A stretch of DNA of 64,000 nucleotides from NCBI GenBank assembly GCA_018969295.1, contig JAGWYN010000003.1:186001-250000 (forward strand), read 5' to 3'. This document shows, in pieces, positions 24,182 to 36,854 of this stretch. The DNA comes from Chloroflexota bacterium. Its GTDB lineage: Bacteria > Chloroflexota > Anaerolineae > Caldilineales > Caldilineaceae. The position numbers and the translations under genes were made by a program. The number at the start of each line of letters is the position of its first letter. Position 1 is the first letter of the stretch. A model generated the notes under the pieces. The model worked only from the letters and a program-made list of their open reading frames with translations, did no database searches and had not been told where the DNA came from.

Positions 24182-25168
24182 CTACCCCAGCACCGCACGC
24201 ACCACCCGCAACAAATTTTCGCCGAGAATCTGACGGATTACGCGCTCCGGGTGGCCCCGTTCCACCAGCCGCTGGGTGATCTGCGGGTAGCTGGTGGTGT
24301 CTTGAATGTCCTGCGGCAGCGTACAGCCGTCAAAATCGCTGCCGATCGAAACATGCTCGGGGCCAACCCGGGACAACAGATATTCAATCTGGGCCACAAC
24401 GTCGTCCAGGGTGGCAGCCTGGGGGTTCTGCCGGTTGAGAAACAGGTCGACAAATGTCACCCCCACCACCCCACCCCCCACCGCAATCGCCTCTACCTGG
24501 GCATCGGTCAGGTTGCGCGGATGGGCGCAGAGCGTGTAGGCGTTGCTGTGGCTGGCGATGACAGGCTGACGGCTGACGGCCAGCACGTCCGCCACCCCAG
24601 CCGGGGACAGATGGCTGACATCGAGCAGGATGCCAAGACGGTTGCACTCCTCGACCACCTGCACACCGAACTCGGTCAGCCCGCCCTTGCTACGATTTTC
24701 AGCGACACCGTCGCAGGCGGCGTTGCGGTAATTCCAGGCCAGCCCCAAATTGCGGATTCCCAGCCGGTAGAAATGGCGCAGTACCCCGATGCTGCCATCG
24801 AGCGCTTCCGCCCCCTCCAGCCCGGCAATCCCGGCAATCTGGCCAGCCGCCTTGGCCCGGAGAATGTCATCGGCGCAGCGAGCAAGCACAAAACGGTCTG
24901 GCTGACGCTCAGCGAGCAGATGCAGCTGGTCCAACCGTTCCAACGCATGCGTCACGGCCCCATGCCGCTGATACGGCACCGGCACGTAACAGGCAAAAAA
25001 CTGGGCGTCGACCCCGCCCTCCCTCAACCGGGGCAGGTCCACATGGCCTTGTACGTGCCGATCCCCCAGCCAGCGGCCCTCCTCCAGCTGGTGGCCGATG
25101 CTGTCACAATGGCCGTCGATGACCAGCGCATCGGCATGCAACGATTGAAATGAAAATGAAGCAGCCAT
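24182..25168 (-). CDS. Membrane dipeptidase (peptidase family M19)
   Basis: This zinc hydrolase of 328 residues belongs to the renal dipeptidase family, which cleaves dipeptides, often with a D-residue at the C-terminal side. Metal-site residues are visible: His20-x-Asp22 (IDGHCDSI), the bridging Glu in GLEGAEAL, and His residues in LDVSHLSP and IASHSNAYTLCAHPRNLTD. The conserved GSDFDG lies near residue 270. No signal peptide is present, as in most bacterial members. The start at 25168 is preferred because AGGA sits 8 nt upstream; ATG 25177 is possible. An extended -10 promoter lies at 25233-25238. Confidence 0.93.
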   Translation of the reverse strand: MAASFSFQSLHADALVIDGHCDSIGHQLEEGRWLGDRHVQGHVDLPRLREGGVDAQFFACYVPVPYQRHGAVTHALERLDQLHLLAERQPDRFVLARCADDILRAKAAGQIAGIAGLEGAEALDGSIGVLRHFYRLGIRNLGLAWNYRNAACDGVAENRSKGGLTEFGVQVVEECNRLGILLDVSHLSPAGVADVLAVSRQPVIASHSNAYTLCAHPRNLTDAQVEAIAVGGGVVGVTFVDLFLNRQNPQAATLDDVVAQIEYLLSRVGPEHVSIGSDFDGCTLPQDIQDTTSYPQITQRLVERGHPERVIRQILGENLLRVVRAVLG

Positions 25169-25232
25169 CGGTGTCATCCTGTCTGTTCAGTGTGCGATCC
25201 ATCGTGTTGTTCTTCGATTCGCCGGAAGAAGC

Positions 25233-25238
25233 AGTATA
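25233..25238 (-). promoter_or_regulatory. Extended -10 promoter for the dipeptidase gene
   Basis: The minus strand shows TGTGGTATACTG, identical over 12 nt to the leuS -10 region. The -35 is weak. Transcription would start about 58 nt before the gene. Confidence 0.55.
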
Positions 25239-25281
25239 CCACATCCTCCTGGGGCTGCCTCCCTGACAAGCTGGCCCAGCG

Positions 25282-26469
25282 TCAGCGCCGGGCCAGCTTG
25301 CTCAGCTGTTTCCGGCTGAGGGTGAACGGCAACCCTTGTTTTTCGACGAACTGCTGGAAGAGCGCATAAAACTGGTCTCGATCTGCCTGCTGGAGCACAG
25401 CAACCGCATCGGCTGTCTCCAACGCGTACGGGTACCCCCCCGCACCGGCGATGCACTCTGCCCGCACCAGGTCGACGGTCGCCTCTGCCTGCCCGCTCTC
25501 CAACAGCCAGAGCGGCAATTCCAGCCGGGCAGGGGGCCTCTCCATAGCCAGCCGGATGTAACAGAAAGCCACCTGACGGTAGAAATTGGCCTGCCCCCGC
25601 TGGCTCAGTGGGTCGTTGCGCGCACACACAAAAAAAGGGGTTCGATCGCCCCACCTCGGCAACAGCGGCCCCAAAAAGGCTCCGTCAGTCAGACGCATGT
25701 AGGGCGGTCCGGCCACAGTGTTGACCAGCATCACACAGTCGCGACTGCCAGAGCTGTCGACAAAGCCGACCAACGGGGTTCGGAGCGCATGCGAACGGTC
25801 CAACAGACGCTGGACTGCGTCCAGATAGGCGCCAGCCCGCCCAGGACGGAGCTGGCCAGCAAAACTGACAATAAACGAACCGTCAAAGAGAGAGAGGGAG
25901 GCGTGCGGGAGCCCCTGCGCAGCCAGCCGTTCCATCAACCCTTCGAGCTGGCGGCATTCACACACGAACCGCTCCTGATTGACCCGCCAGTCGGGAAATT
26001 CGCCCCCCTCTTCCTCCCCCAGCTCCTGCGGGGGGAGCACCATAAAGAGCACATCTTTTTCGTAGCGACCGCCGGGCAGATGATAGTTGAGAAACCAGCC
26101 GATCTGAATGGCGCCGACCGGCACCGACAATTCTTTGCTCGGCGGGATCTGGCTGCCATCTACCGCAGCCACCGGCCGCCCGGCCAGCACCGACAACGCC
26201 CAGGAGCGGGCGGGAGGGTAACTGCCCCACTGCTGTGCAAAGGGAATGCAAAGCTGGCTTGCCCGGTCAAGTTCTTCGGTAGGCCATGCGCCCGGCCATT
26301 CCTGCCCGCTGGCCACCAGACGCTCGGCAACTTCAGCAGCGCTCATCGACAAAAAACGGGCAAGCAGCTGCTGGCGCAGCTCCAATTCATCGCGTTGGCT
26401 GGCCTGGTACTCTTCAAAACGGTCACGCTTGTTTTCCAGTGCTTCAAGGACTTTGTTGCGACTGAGCAT
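25282..26469 (-). CDS. NurA-domain 5'-3' nuclease
   Basis: The protein has 395 residues and a NurA domain. In archaea NurA is a Mn-dependent nuclease that works with the HerA helicase in DNA end resection. Here the putative metal aspartates are Asp104 in AAVDGSQIPP and Asp196 in SLFDGSFI, with a later GFVDSSGSRD segment and the C-terminal ETADAVAVLQQADRDQF block. The N-terminal 60 residues are helical and charged. No herA-like gene adjoins it, although an FtsK/HerA-superfamily ATPase lies at 48397. The start codon (26469) faces that of the JAMM protease gene, with only 56 nt between, so the two share a promoter region. AAGGAG lies rather far (about 15 nt) upstream. Confidence 0.84.
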   Translation of the reverse strand: MLSRNKVLEALENKRDRFEEYQASQRDELELRQQLLARFLSMSAAEVAERLVASGQEWPGAWPTEELDRASQLCIPFAQQWGSYPPARSWALSVLAGRPVAAVDGSQIPPSKELSVPVGAIQIGWFLNYHLPGGRYEKDVLFMVLPPQELGEEEGGEFPDWRVNQERFVCECRQLEGLMERLAAQGLPHASLSLFDGSFIVSFAGQLRPGRAGAYLDAVQRLLDRSHALRTPLVGFVDSSGSRDCVMLVNTVAGPPYMRLTDGAFLGPLLPRWGDRTPFFVCARNDPLSQRGQANFYRQVAFCYIRLAMERPPARLELPLWLLESGQAEATVDLVRAECIAGAGGYPYALETADAVAVLQQADRDQFYALFQQFVEKQGLPFTLSRKQLSKLARR

Positions 26470-26525
26470 ACCCGTGTATGATAGCTCCTTGTGAAGGAAT
26501 CGCCAATGGAAAGGAATGGCTGCAA

Positions 26526-27140
26526 ATGAGTACACCGGAAGCTGTCCAGCTGCCCGCACAGGTTGCAGAGGCGATCGTGGCCCACGCACGCGCAGGAAAA
26601 CCAGAGGAGGTCTGCGGGATTGTACGCGGGCGAGCAGGGATCGCGCAAGAAGCTGTGCGCGGACGCAACATCGCTGTCGAGCGGATTGAAAATTATGAGG
26701 TGGACCCGCAGACCCTGCTGCAACAGTTCGAATTTGAAGAGAACGGCGACGAAATGCTGGCCATCTACCACTCGCACCCAGTTTCGGTCGCCTATCCGTC
26801 CGCCACCGATGGCTGGAACGCCCACTACCCCGACTGCTTCTATCTGATCTGCTCTTTGGAGGTAGATGCAGCACCTGTCCTTCGGGCCTTTCGGATGACC
26901 CCCCACTGGGTCGAACTGGATCTGGCTTCCCTGCGGCACGCGCTGCCGTTTCAAGAAGTACGCCCAGGTCTCTATGCCTACTTTCAACCGACCTCCAGCT
27001 CGCTGCCCCCCCTGCTGGCGCTGCCGGCAGAAAGGGTGCCGGCCCCTTTCTATCTTGGTTACTTTGTAGACACGGCAGGGGAGCTGGTCGACAGCCGTGT
27101 CGTGTCGATCGTCGAGCACCCAGTCGTCCTGCAAGGCTGA
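26526..27140 (+). CDS. JAMM/MPN+ (Mov34, M67) metallopeptidase domain protein
   Basis: The 204-residue protein contains a complete JAMM zinc site: Glu28 (PEEVCGIV), then His82-Ser-His84-Pro and Asp95 in IYHSHPVSVAYPSATD. Bacterial members cleave ubiquitin-like sulfur carrier proteins or act in related sulfur transfer; this one has an extra C-terminal region of about 90 residues. That region holds a second small beta domain (VPAPFYLGYFVDTAGELVDSR). The start at 26526 is chosen because homology begins there and AAGGAA lies about 11 nt before it; an open frame to 26478 exists. It is divergent from the NurA gene. No ubiquitin-like (ThiS/MoaD) gene is adjacent, though the next gene is a molybdopterin enzyme. 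Confidence 0.82.
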   Translation: MSTPEAVQLPAQVAEAIVAHARAGKPEEVCGIVRGRAGIAQEAVRGRNIAVERIENYEVDPQTLLQQFEFEENGDEMLAIYHSHPVSVAYPSATDGWNAHYPDCFYLICSLEVDAAPVLRAFRMTPHWVELDLASLRHALPFQEVRPGLYAYFQPTSSSLPPLLALPAERVPAPFYLGYFVDTAGELVDSRVVSIVEHPVVLQG

Positions 27141-27287
27141 TGGGGCACCCCCCACCTACAAAGCGGCCGATGCACCCTGGATTACAGACAAACCGAGCTA
27201 CACACGGCTATGCTGGCCAGAGAACAAGGTGCTGAAGTGTCGCTGGAAGCCACTTGAGCAGTGAATCGAGAGCAAAAAGGAGCTCTT

Positions 27288-27920
27288 ATGCAAAACGAAG
27301 ACCCTGTCAAGCGAGTGGAACGTCTCAAACGGGTCAAAAATGTGCCTGCTGAACCGGCGTTGGAACGAGTCCCGCCCGGCCAGGTTCTGACCGAACGCTT
27401 TCCGGTGCTGCACTACGGTGTCACCCCTCGCTACGCCAACCTTGCACAGTGGACGCTGCGTGTCTTTGGGCTGGTCGAACAGGAGCGGGTCTATTCCTGG
27501 GACGAACTGATGGCGCTGCCACGCAACACGGAAAAGGTCGATATCCACTGTGTGACCCGCTGGAGCAAGCTGGACACAACCTGGACCGGGATCCCCTGGC
27601 GCGAATTTCTCCGCCAGATTCGGGTCAACCCCGCAGCCACCCACGTGATGGTGCACTGCGAATCTGGCTACACCACCAATGTGGCCCTGGAGGTGCTCGA
27701 CGACGACGACACGATGCTGGCGTTCGAATACGAAGGGCGGCCACTGGAACCGGACCACGGCTACCCGCTGCGTCTCCTGGTGCCCAAAAAATACTTTTGG
27801 AAGAGCGCCAAATGGGTGCGTGGCTTCGAATTCATGGCCAGAGATCTGCCCGGTTTTTGGGAACGCTCCGGCTACCACATGGAGGGTGATCCTTGGAAAG
27901 AAGAACGGTTTGGCTGGTAA
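27288..27920 (+). CDS. Sulfite oxidase / MsrP-like molybdopterin oxidoreductase
   Basis: This protein of 210 residues belongs to the sulfite-oxidase-type molybdopterin family and is close to the MsrP (YedY) and small cytosolic subfamilies. The likely Mo ligand is Cys88 in VDIHCVTRWSKLD. Other conserved segments are WTGIPWREFL, VMVHCESGYTTNV and GYPLRLLVPKKYFWKSAKWV. MsrP repairs methionine sulfoxide in the periplasm, but this protein lacks the twin-arginine signal, so it should be cytoplasmic. No membrane partner (MsrQ) lies nearby. AAAAAGGAG is ideally placed before the ATG at 27288; a GTG at 27261 is less likely. The physiological substrate is unknown. Confidence 0.86.
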   Translation: MQNEDPVKRVERLKRVKNVPAEPALERVPPGQVLTERFPVLHYGVTPRYANLAQWTLRVFGLVEQERVYSWDELMALPRNTEKVDIHCVTRWSKLDTTWTGIPWREFLRQIRVNPAATHVMVHCESGYTTNVALEVLDDDDTMLAFEYEGRPLEPDHGYPLRLLVPKKYFWKSAKWVRGFEFMARDLPGFWERSGYHMEGDPWKEERFGW

Positions 27921-27959
27921 CCCTGTGCCCGAACGGGACAAACAACCACACCCGGGCTG

Positions 27960-29309
27960 ATGCGCGTCTATCTTGACCAGATCGGCTGCCGGCTCAACTA
28001 CAGCGAAATGGAGACGCTGGCGGGTCAGCTGCGCAATGCAGGCCACCAGATCGCAGCCAGCGCAGAAGAGGCACAGGTTGTCGTCTTCAACTCCTGTGCT
28101 GTGACTGCAGGGGCAGAGCGCGATTCTCGCAAACGGCTGGCCAGCCTGCAGCGGAGCAACCCAACTGCGCGCATCGCAGCGACCGGCTGTTGGGCGACCC
28201 TGCGCCCGGAACAGGCTGCCCAGCAGCCAGGCGTGGCACTGGTCGTCCCCAATCAACGCAAAGAACTGCTGGCCGCCTTGCTCGAGCCGTGGAGCGCCGA
28301 GCTGGACGACTTCGAACAGCTGCGCCAGATGGAGCCGGATGGCATCCCTCTGGCCAGCGCTGCAGAGCCGACCCGGAGAGACGGAGAGGCATCACAGCGC
28401 ACTCGCGTCTTTGTCAAAGTCCAAGATGGCTGTGACAACCGCTGCACCTTTTGCATTGTCACAGCCCTGCGCGGGGAGAGCCGCAGCCTGCCGCTGGCCA
28501 GCATCGTGGCCGAGGTGCAGGCCGCAGCCGACCACGGCGTGCAAGAAGCCGTGCTGACCGGTGTCCATCTTGGCAGCTACGGGCGCGACCTGGTCGGCCC
28601 TGCCCGCAGCGATCTCCGCCAGCTGGTCTCTGCCTTGCTCAGCCACACGACCATCCCCCGTCTGCGTCTGAGCAGCCTGGAGCCCTGGGAACTGGCCGAT
28701 GGGTTTTTCGACCTCTGGATGCAGTGGCCGGGACGGCTCTGTCCCCACCTGCACCTGCCGCTGCAGGCTGGCACAGATCGGCAGCTGCGTCAGATGGCGC
28801 GCCGCTGCACGACCGACTCCTTCCGCCAGATCGTCACCGCTGCGCGCGCAGCGATCCCCTCTCTGCTCTTGACCACCGATCTGATCGCCGGCTTCCCAGG
28901 AGAGAGCGAGGCCGATTTCGAGGCCGGGCTGGCGTTTGTCGCCGAGATGCGCTTTATGCATGCCCACCTCTTCCCCTTCAGCGCCCGCCAGGGAACCGCT
29001 GCGGCCAGTTTTGCCGGCCAGCTGCCGCCCGCAGTCAAACGGGCACGGCTGCAGCGGCTGCAGCAGGTGGTCGAGGAGAGCGGACGGGCCGAACGGGCTC
29101 GTTTCGTGGGAACGACGCGCCTGGTGCTGTTTGAGGGGAGCGGGCGCCCGCTGGCCGACCAGCCTGGGGCCCTCTGGTTCGGGTTGACCGACAACTACCT
29201 GCGGGTGGCCGTGGTGGCCCCCGGCGAACACACACTCCACAATGTGCTGGCCCCGGTCGAATTGGAGTCCTGTGCAGGGGAGATCGTGCACGGGAAGCTG
29301 GCCGGCTGA
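27960..29309 (+). CDS. mtaB: tRNA (t6A37) methylthiotransferase MtaB-type radical SAM enzyme
   Basis: The 449-residue enzyme carries the UPF0004 N-terminal domain with three cluster cysteines (IGCRLN Cys10, NSCAVT Cys46, TGCW Cys79). Its radical SAM domain has the CDNRCTFC motif followed by ALRGESRSLPLASIVAE, the MtaB version of the RGxxRSR block. A TRAM-like domain (TRLVLFEGSG...NYLRVAV) ends the protein. MtaB converts t6A at position 37 to ms2t6A in tRNAs reading ANN codons. It follows the molybdopterin enzyme after 39 nt. Its stop lies only 2 nt from the convergent dnaE stop, so the two transcripts must overlap. Confidence 0.93.
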   Translation: MRVYLDQIGCRLNYSEMETLAGQLRNAGHQIAASAEEAQVVVFNSCAVTAGAERDSRKRLASLQRSNPTARIAATGCWATLRPEQAAQQPGVALVVPNQRKELLAALLEPWSAELDDFEQLRQMEPDGIPLASAAEPTRRDGEASQRTRVFVKVQDGCDNRCTFCIVTALRGESRSLPLASIVAEVQAAADHGVQEAVLTGVHLGSYGRDLVGPARSDLRQLVSALLSHTTIPRLRLSSLEPWELADGFFDLWMQWPGRLCPHLHLPLQAGTDRQLRQMARRCTTDSFRQIVTAARAAIPSLLLTTDLIAGFPGESEADFEAGLAFVAEMRFMHAHLFPFSARQGTAAASFAGQLPPAVKRARLQRLQQVVEESGRAERARFVGTTRLVLFEGSGRPLADQPGALWFGLTDNYLRVAVVAPGEHTLHNVLAPVELESCAGEIVHGKLAG

Positions 29310-29311
29310 GT

Positions 29312-33262
<3,951 letters not shown>

Positions 33263-33432
33263 GATGGTTCTGCCTGTTCGTTGTCAAACGCGCGGCGTTC
33301 GCAGCCGCGCTCCCTGTGCGATGGATTATAACAAAGCTGTGGGCGGAGCCAGACATGCAGAAAGCCCCCAGAACACAACCCCTGTACGGGGCTGCAGGGG
33401 AGAAAACATTTTCAAAACCCTCCCGGACATGG

Positions 33433-33438
33433 TATAAA
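33433..33438 (+). promoter_or_regulatory. Extended -10 element directly before maf (possible leaderless transcript)
   Basis: TGG-TATAAA (TATAAA at 33433-33438) lies only 7 nt before the maf ATG at 33446. A weak TTTTCA could be the -35 at 18 bp. Transcription would begin at or within a nucleotide of the start codon. Confidence 0.55.
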
Positions 33439-33445
33439 GAAGTTC

Positions 33446-34168
33446 ATGCCCGTCTCACCTGCTCTGATTTTGGCCTCAGCCAGCCAACGCCGCCAACAGT
33501 TTCTGCGCGACCTGGAAGTACCTTTTTCGATCCAGGTCTCTGCCATCGATGAGAGCCCGCTGCCCGGGGAAGAGGCAGCTGCGATGACCCAACGGCTTGC
33601 CGAAGCCAAGGCCTGGGCGGCCGCCAGGTTGGTGGAGGAGCGAAGCCCCCATGCGCTGATTGTCGCCTCGGATACGACCGTGGCACTGGACGGTGTCCTC
33701 TACGGCAAACCGGCCGAGGCAGCCGAGGCCGCACAGATGCTGCGTGCCCTGCGCGGGCGCGACCATGCCGTGATCAGCGCTGTGACCGTGCTGCGCCTCC
33801 CCGACCGCCAGCTGGCTACCCGGGTCAACCAGAGCATCGTCACAATGCGTGCCTACACCGACCGCGAGATCGACGCCTATGTGCAGAGCGGCGATCCGCT
33901 GGACAAGGCGGGCGCCTATGGAATCCAGTCCGCCCCATTCGCCCCAGTCTGTGCGCTGCAGGGCTGTTATGCAGGTGTCATGGGGCTTCCCCTCGCCGAT
34001 TTGTGCGCGTTGTTGGCTCAGTTTGGGATGCCGATCCCCAAACCTGCCGCGGACGTCTGTCGGCCGATCAACCCGTTCGGCTGCTGCGCCTGCGGACATG
34101 CTGCTGCCAGGCCGCAAGAAATTCCCCCAGGAAGGGACGATTTCGAACAATTGCCTTGCACATGGTAA
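33446..34168 (+). CDS. maf: Maf-like nucleoside triphosphate pyrophosphatase
   Basis: Maf proteins hydrolyse dTTP, UTP or modified nucleotides, and have been linked to septum control. Family motifs in this 240-residue protein are LILASASQRRQQFL at the N-terminus, IVASDTTVALDG in the middle, and SGDPLDKAGAYGIQ. The family normally ends near residue 195. Here about 40 extra residues follow, rich in Cys and Pro (INPFGCCACGH...LPCTW), with no known function. A -10 element lies so close to the ATG that the mRNA may be leaderless. The phosphoribosyltransferase gene follows after 46 nt. Confidence 0.92.
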   Translation: MPVSPALILASASQRRQQFLRDLEVPFSIQVSAIDESPLPGEEAAAMTQRLAEAKAWAAARLVEERSPHALIVASDTTVALDGVLYGKPAEAAEAAQMLRALRGRDHAVISAVTVLRLPDRQLATRVNQSIVTMRAYTDREIDAYVQSGDPLDKAGAYGIQSAPFAPVCALQGCYAGVMGLPLADLCALLAQFGMPIPKPAADVCRPINPFGCCACGHAAARPQEIPPGRDDFEQLPCTW

Positions 34169-34171
34169 AAT
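34166..34171 (+). promoter_or_regulatory. Possible extended -10 for the phosphoribosyltransferase gene
   Basis: TGG-TAAAAT overlaps the maf stop codon (TAAAAT 34166-34171). No clear -35 is present, so the promoter is tentative. It would give a leader of about 37 nt. Confidence 0.35.
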
Positions 34172-34214
34172 AAAGTGTTGCACAGGCAATGGATTCAGGC
34201 TGGAAGGGACATGT

Positions 34215-34766
34215 ATGAGCTACGATGGACGCATGTATACAGTGCAGATCGGCCCTCTCGAACGCCATCTGCCGATCTTTGAAGTGGCACCAGGGGTCAA
34301 AATCGCAATTTTCAACATGCTGGGAGACACCGCAGTGGTGGAAACAGCGGCAGCAGCGCTGGCTGCTCGCCTGCCACAGACCACCGACGTTCTGGTCGTC
34401 CCTGAGGTCAAAGCCGTCCCGCTGGCCCACGCGCTCTCGGCACACAGCGGCCTGCCCTATGTGGTCGTCCGCAAGGTGCGCAAGCCGTACATGGTCAACT
34501 GTCTGGAGAGTACAGTGCTCAGCATCACCACGGGGAGGCCACAGACACTCTTTGTCGACGGCAAAGATTTGCAGCTGGTGCGAGGCAGACAGGTCGCCCT
34601 GATCGACGATGTCATCAGCACCGGCAGCACGCTGCGCGGCATGCGTCAGCTGATGGCGCTGGCGGAGGCGACCGTCGTCGCCGAGATGGCAGTCTTTACC
34701 GAAGGTTCCCCCCAGGAGTGGAACGAAATCGTTGCGTTGGGCCATCTGCCAATTTTTACAGACTGA
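34215..34766 (+). CDS. Adenine/xanthine-type phosphoribosyltransferase
   Basis: The 183-residue protein is a type I phosphoribosyltransferase that would join a purine base (or a related base) to PRPP. The PRPP-binding loop is LIDDVISTGST at 129-139. Upstream, VVPEVKAVPLAHALS and GLPYVVVRKVRKPYM match the adenine phosphoribosyltransferase layout (E-x-K-A then a hood loop). Base preference cannot be fixed from the sequence. The ATG at 34215 is preceded by GGAAGGGA; an out-of-frame ATG at 34211 overlaps it. It lies between maf and prfA on the same strand, and the three nucleotide/translation genes may share transcripts. Confidence 0.87.
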   Translation: MSYDGRMYTVQIGPLERHLPIFEVAPGVKIAIFNMLGDTAVVETAAAALAARLPQTTDVLVVPEVKAVPLAHALSAHSGLPYVVVRKVRKPYMVNCLESTVLSITTGRPQTLFVDGKDLQLVRGRQVALIDDVISTGSTLRGMRQLMALAEATVVAEMAVFTEGSPQEWNEIVALGHLPIFTD

Positions 34767-34802
34767 CACACCAGGCTGGTTGCAAGCCGAAGGTCGATTG
34801 CT

Positions 34803-35900
34803 ATGCCAATTCCTCTCGCCCGTGTCGCCAGGCTCGCCGATCGGTTCGACGAGCTGACTGAACTGATGGCCGATCCCGGGGTTGCGGCTGATTTTTCCCG
34901 CCTCAGCGATCTGGACCGTGAGCGTCAGGAGATCGAAGATCTGGCGCAGGTCTACCGCCGGTATGCAGCTGTCGCTGTCCAGATCGAAGAGAACCGAGCG
35001 CTGCTCGACGACGCCGATGAGGAGATGCGCGATCTAGCCGAACAGGAGATGGAGGCTTTGGAAGAGGAGCAGGCTGCGCTGGACCAGACGATGAGAACAC
35101 TCCTGTTGCCCAAAGACCCCAAGGACGACAAAAATGTCATCGTTGAAATTCGAGCAGGCACAGGAGGCGAAGAGGCCAGCCTCTTCGCTGCTGAGCTGTA
35201 CCGGATGTATCAGCGTTGGGCCGAAGCGCACCGCTACAAAACCGAGGCGCTGAGTCTGAGCGAGACGGGGCTGGGCGGTCTCAAAGAGGTTGTCTTTGCC
35301 ATTAAGGGCAAGGGCGCCTACAGCAAGCTGAAATACGAGTCCGGCGTCCACCGTGTGCAGCGCGTGCCCGTGACCGAAAGCGCTGGCCGGATCCACACGA
35401 GCGCAGCGACGGTCGCTGTGCTGCCAGAAGCCGACGACATCGACGTTGTGATCCACGACAACGACCTCCGGATCGATATCTTCCGCAGCAGTGGCCCAGG
35501 CGGCCAGAGCGTCAACACCACCGACTCAGCTGTGCGTCTCACCCACCTTCCGACCGGGATCGTCATCTCCTGCCAGGATGAAAAGAGCCAGCTGCAAAAC
35601 AAGCTCAAGGCGATGCGCATTCTGCGCACCCGTCTTTACGAAATCGAAGAAGAAAAGCGGATGCAAGAGGTAGGGGCTGCCCGGCGCAGCCAGATCGGTT
35701 CCGGCGATCGCAGCGAAAAAATTCGCACCTACAACTTCCCCCAGAGCCGGGTCACCGACCATCGCATCAACAAGACTGTCTATCAGCTCGACCATGTGCT
35801 CAACGGCAGTATCGACGAATTTATCGAAGAGCTGGCCGCCTTCGACCAGGCCCAGCGGCTGGAAGCGCTGAGCGCTGAAACAGGAGCCGACCCCCTGTGA
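34803..35900 (+). CDS. prfA: Peptide chain release factor 1
   Basis: RF1 ends translation at UAA and UAG. The 365-residue protein has the catalytic GGQ at 233-235 (SSGPGGQSVNTTDSAVRL). The stop-reading tripeptide is PVT at 189-191 (RVQRVPVTESAGRIHTS), the RF1 form rather than the SPF of RF2. The N-terminal helical domain and the RTYNFPQSRVTDHR segment are normal. Its stop overlaps the ATG of prmC (TGATG at 35898-35902), so the release factor and the methyltransferase that modifies its GGQ glutamine are translationally coupled, a common and meaningful pairing. Confidence 0.97.
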   Translation: MPIPLARVARLADRFDELTELMADPGVAADFSRLSDLDRERQEIEDLAQVYRRYAAVAVQIEENRALLDDADEEMRDLAEQEMEALEEEQAALDQTMRTLLLPKDPKDDKNVIVEIRAGTGGEEASLFAAELYRMYQRWAEAHRYKTEALSLSETGLGGLKEVVFAIKGKGAYSKLKYESGVHRVQRVPVTESAGRIHTSAATVAVLPEADDIDVVIHDNDLRIDIFRSSGPGGQSVNTTDSAVRLTHLPTGIVISCQDEKSQLQNKLKAMRILRTRLYEIEEEKRMQEVGAARRSQIGSGDRSEKIRTYNFPQSRVTDHRINKTVYQLDHVLNGSIDEFIEELAAFDQAQRLEALSAETGADPL

Positions 35901-36832
35901 TGCTGCCCTCTGCCCCGTTCTTCTCCCCACCAGAGCAGGGCGGCGCGACAGGCCCGCTGCCCCCCGAGAGGGTGGGAGAGAGGGTGGGAGAGAGGGTGGC
36001 TGCGGCCCAGCGGCAGATCGCAGCGGCCGGCAACCCAGCCACGGCGCGTCTCGATGCCCAGGTTCTGCTGGCACATCTGCTGGGCGTCGAGCGCAGCTGG
36101 CTCTTTGCCTGCCCCGAGCTGCAGCTGACCCCAGAACAGCTCGGCCAGTATTCGGCGTTGATCGCACGGCGCTGCCGACACGAGCCGGTCGCCTACTTGA
36201 CGGGACATCGAGAGTTTTACGGGTTGACTTTGGCCGTCGACTCGCGTGTATTGATCCCGCGCCCCGAAACCGAACTGCTGGTCGAGCAGGTGCTGCAAGC
36301 TGCGACCCAGGCTGCCCCACGGTCGCTGACGGTGGCAGATGTCGGCACTGGCAGCGGGGCGATCGCCGTGGCAGTTGCCGCACATGCCCCCAACACCTTC
36401 CTCTACGCGCTCGACAACAGCTGTGAAGCGTTGGCGGTGGCCCACCACAACGTCGCGCAGCTGCGGTTGGAGGCGCGCGTCCGGCTCGTCGCCAGCGACC
36501 TGCTCGCCAGCCTGCCAGCTCCAGCAGACATCGTGGTCGCCAACCTGCCCTACGTCACCAGCACCGACTATCCGCAGCTGGACAGGGATGTGCGCGACTA
36601 CGAGCCTCCCCATGCGCTGGTCGCCGGCCCTGCCGGGCTCGATCTGATCGAGCGGCTGCTGGCGCAGCTGCCGGCCCACTGCCGGGCGGGCTGTCTGGTC
36701 GCGCTCGAAATCGGCTACAACCAGGGCAAAGCTGTGCAGGCGCTGGTGGAGAGCAGCCTCCCGGGGGCCACCCAGTTCGTGCTGCGCCAGGACTACCAAG
36801 GCCACGACCGCATCGTGACGTTTCGTCTGTGA
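35900..36832 (+). CDS. prmC: Release factor glutamine N5-methyltransferase
   Basis: PrmC methylates the glutamine of the GGQ motif in RF1 and RF2. The 310-residue protein has the helical N-domain (LDAQVLLAHLLGVERSWL, RREPVAYLTGHREF-like region), the PRPETELLVEQVL signature and SAM motif I VADVGTGSGAIAVAVA. The catalytic motif, usually NPPY, reads NLPY (near residue 214), a tolerated variant. Its N-terminus is longer than usual: Pro-rich, then Arg-Val-Gly-Glu repeats from a 12-nt tandem repeat (gagagggtggga). Because of this the true start might be further in. The ATG at 35900 overlaps the prfA stop. Confidence 0.94.
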   Translation: MLPSAPFFSPPEQGGATGPLPPERVGERVGERVAAAQRQIAAAGNPATARLDAQVLLAHLLGVERSWLFACPELQLTPEQLGQYSALIARRCRHEPVAYLTGHREFYGLTLAVDSRVLIPRPETELLVEQVLQAATQAAPRSLTVADVGTGSGAIAVAVAAHAPNTFLYALDNSCEALAVAHHNVAQLRLEARVRLVASDLLASLPAPADIVVANLPYVTSTDYPQLDRDVRDYEPPHALVAGPAGLDLIERLLAQLPAHCRAGCLVALEIGYNQGKAVQALVESSLPGATQFVLRQDYQGHDRIVTFRL

Positions 36833-36854
36833 CACTTTGAGGATATTGAACCCT

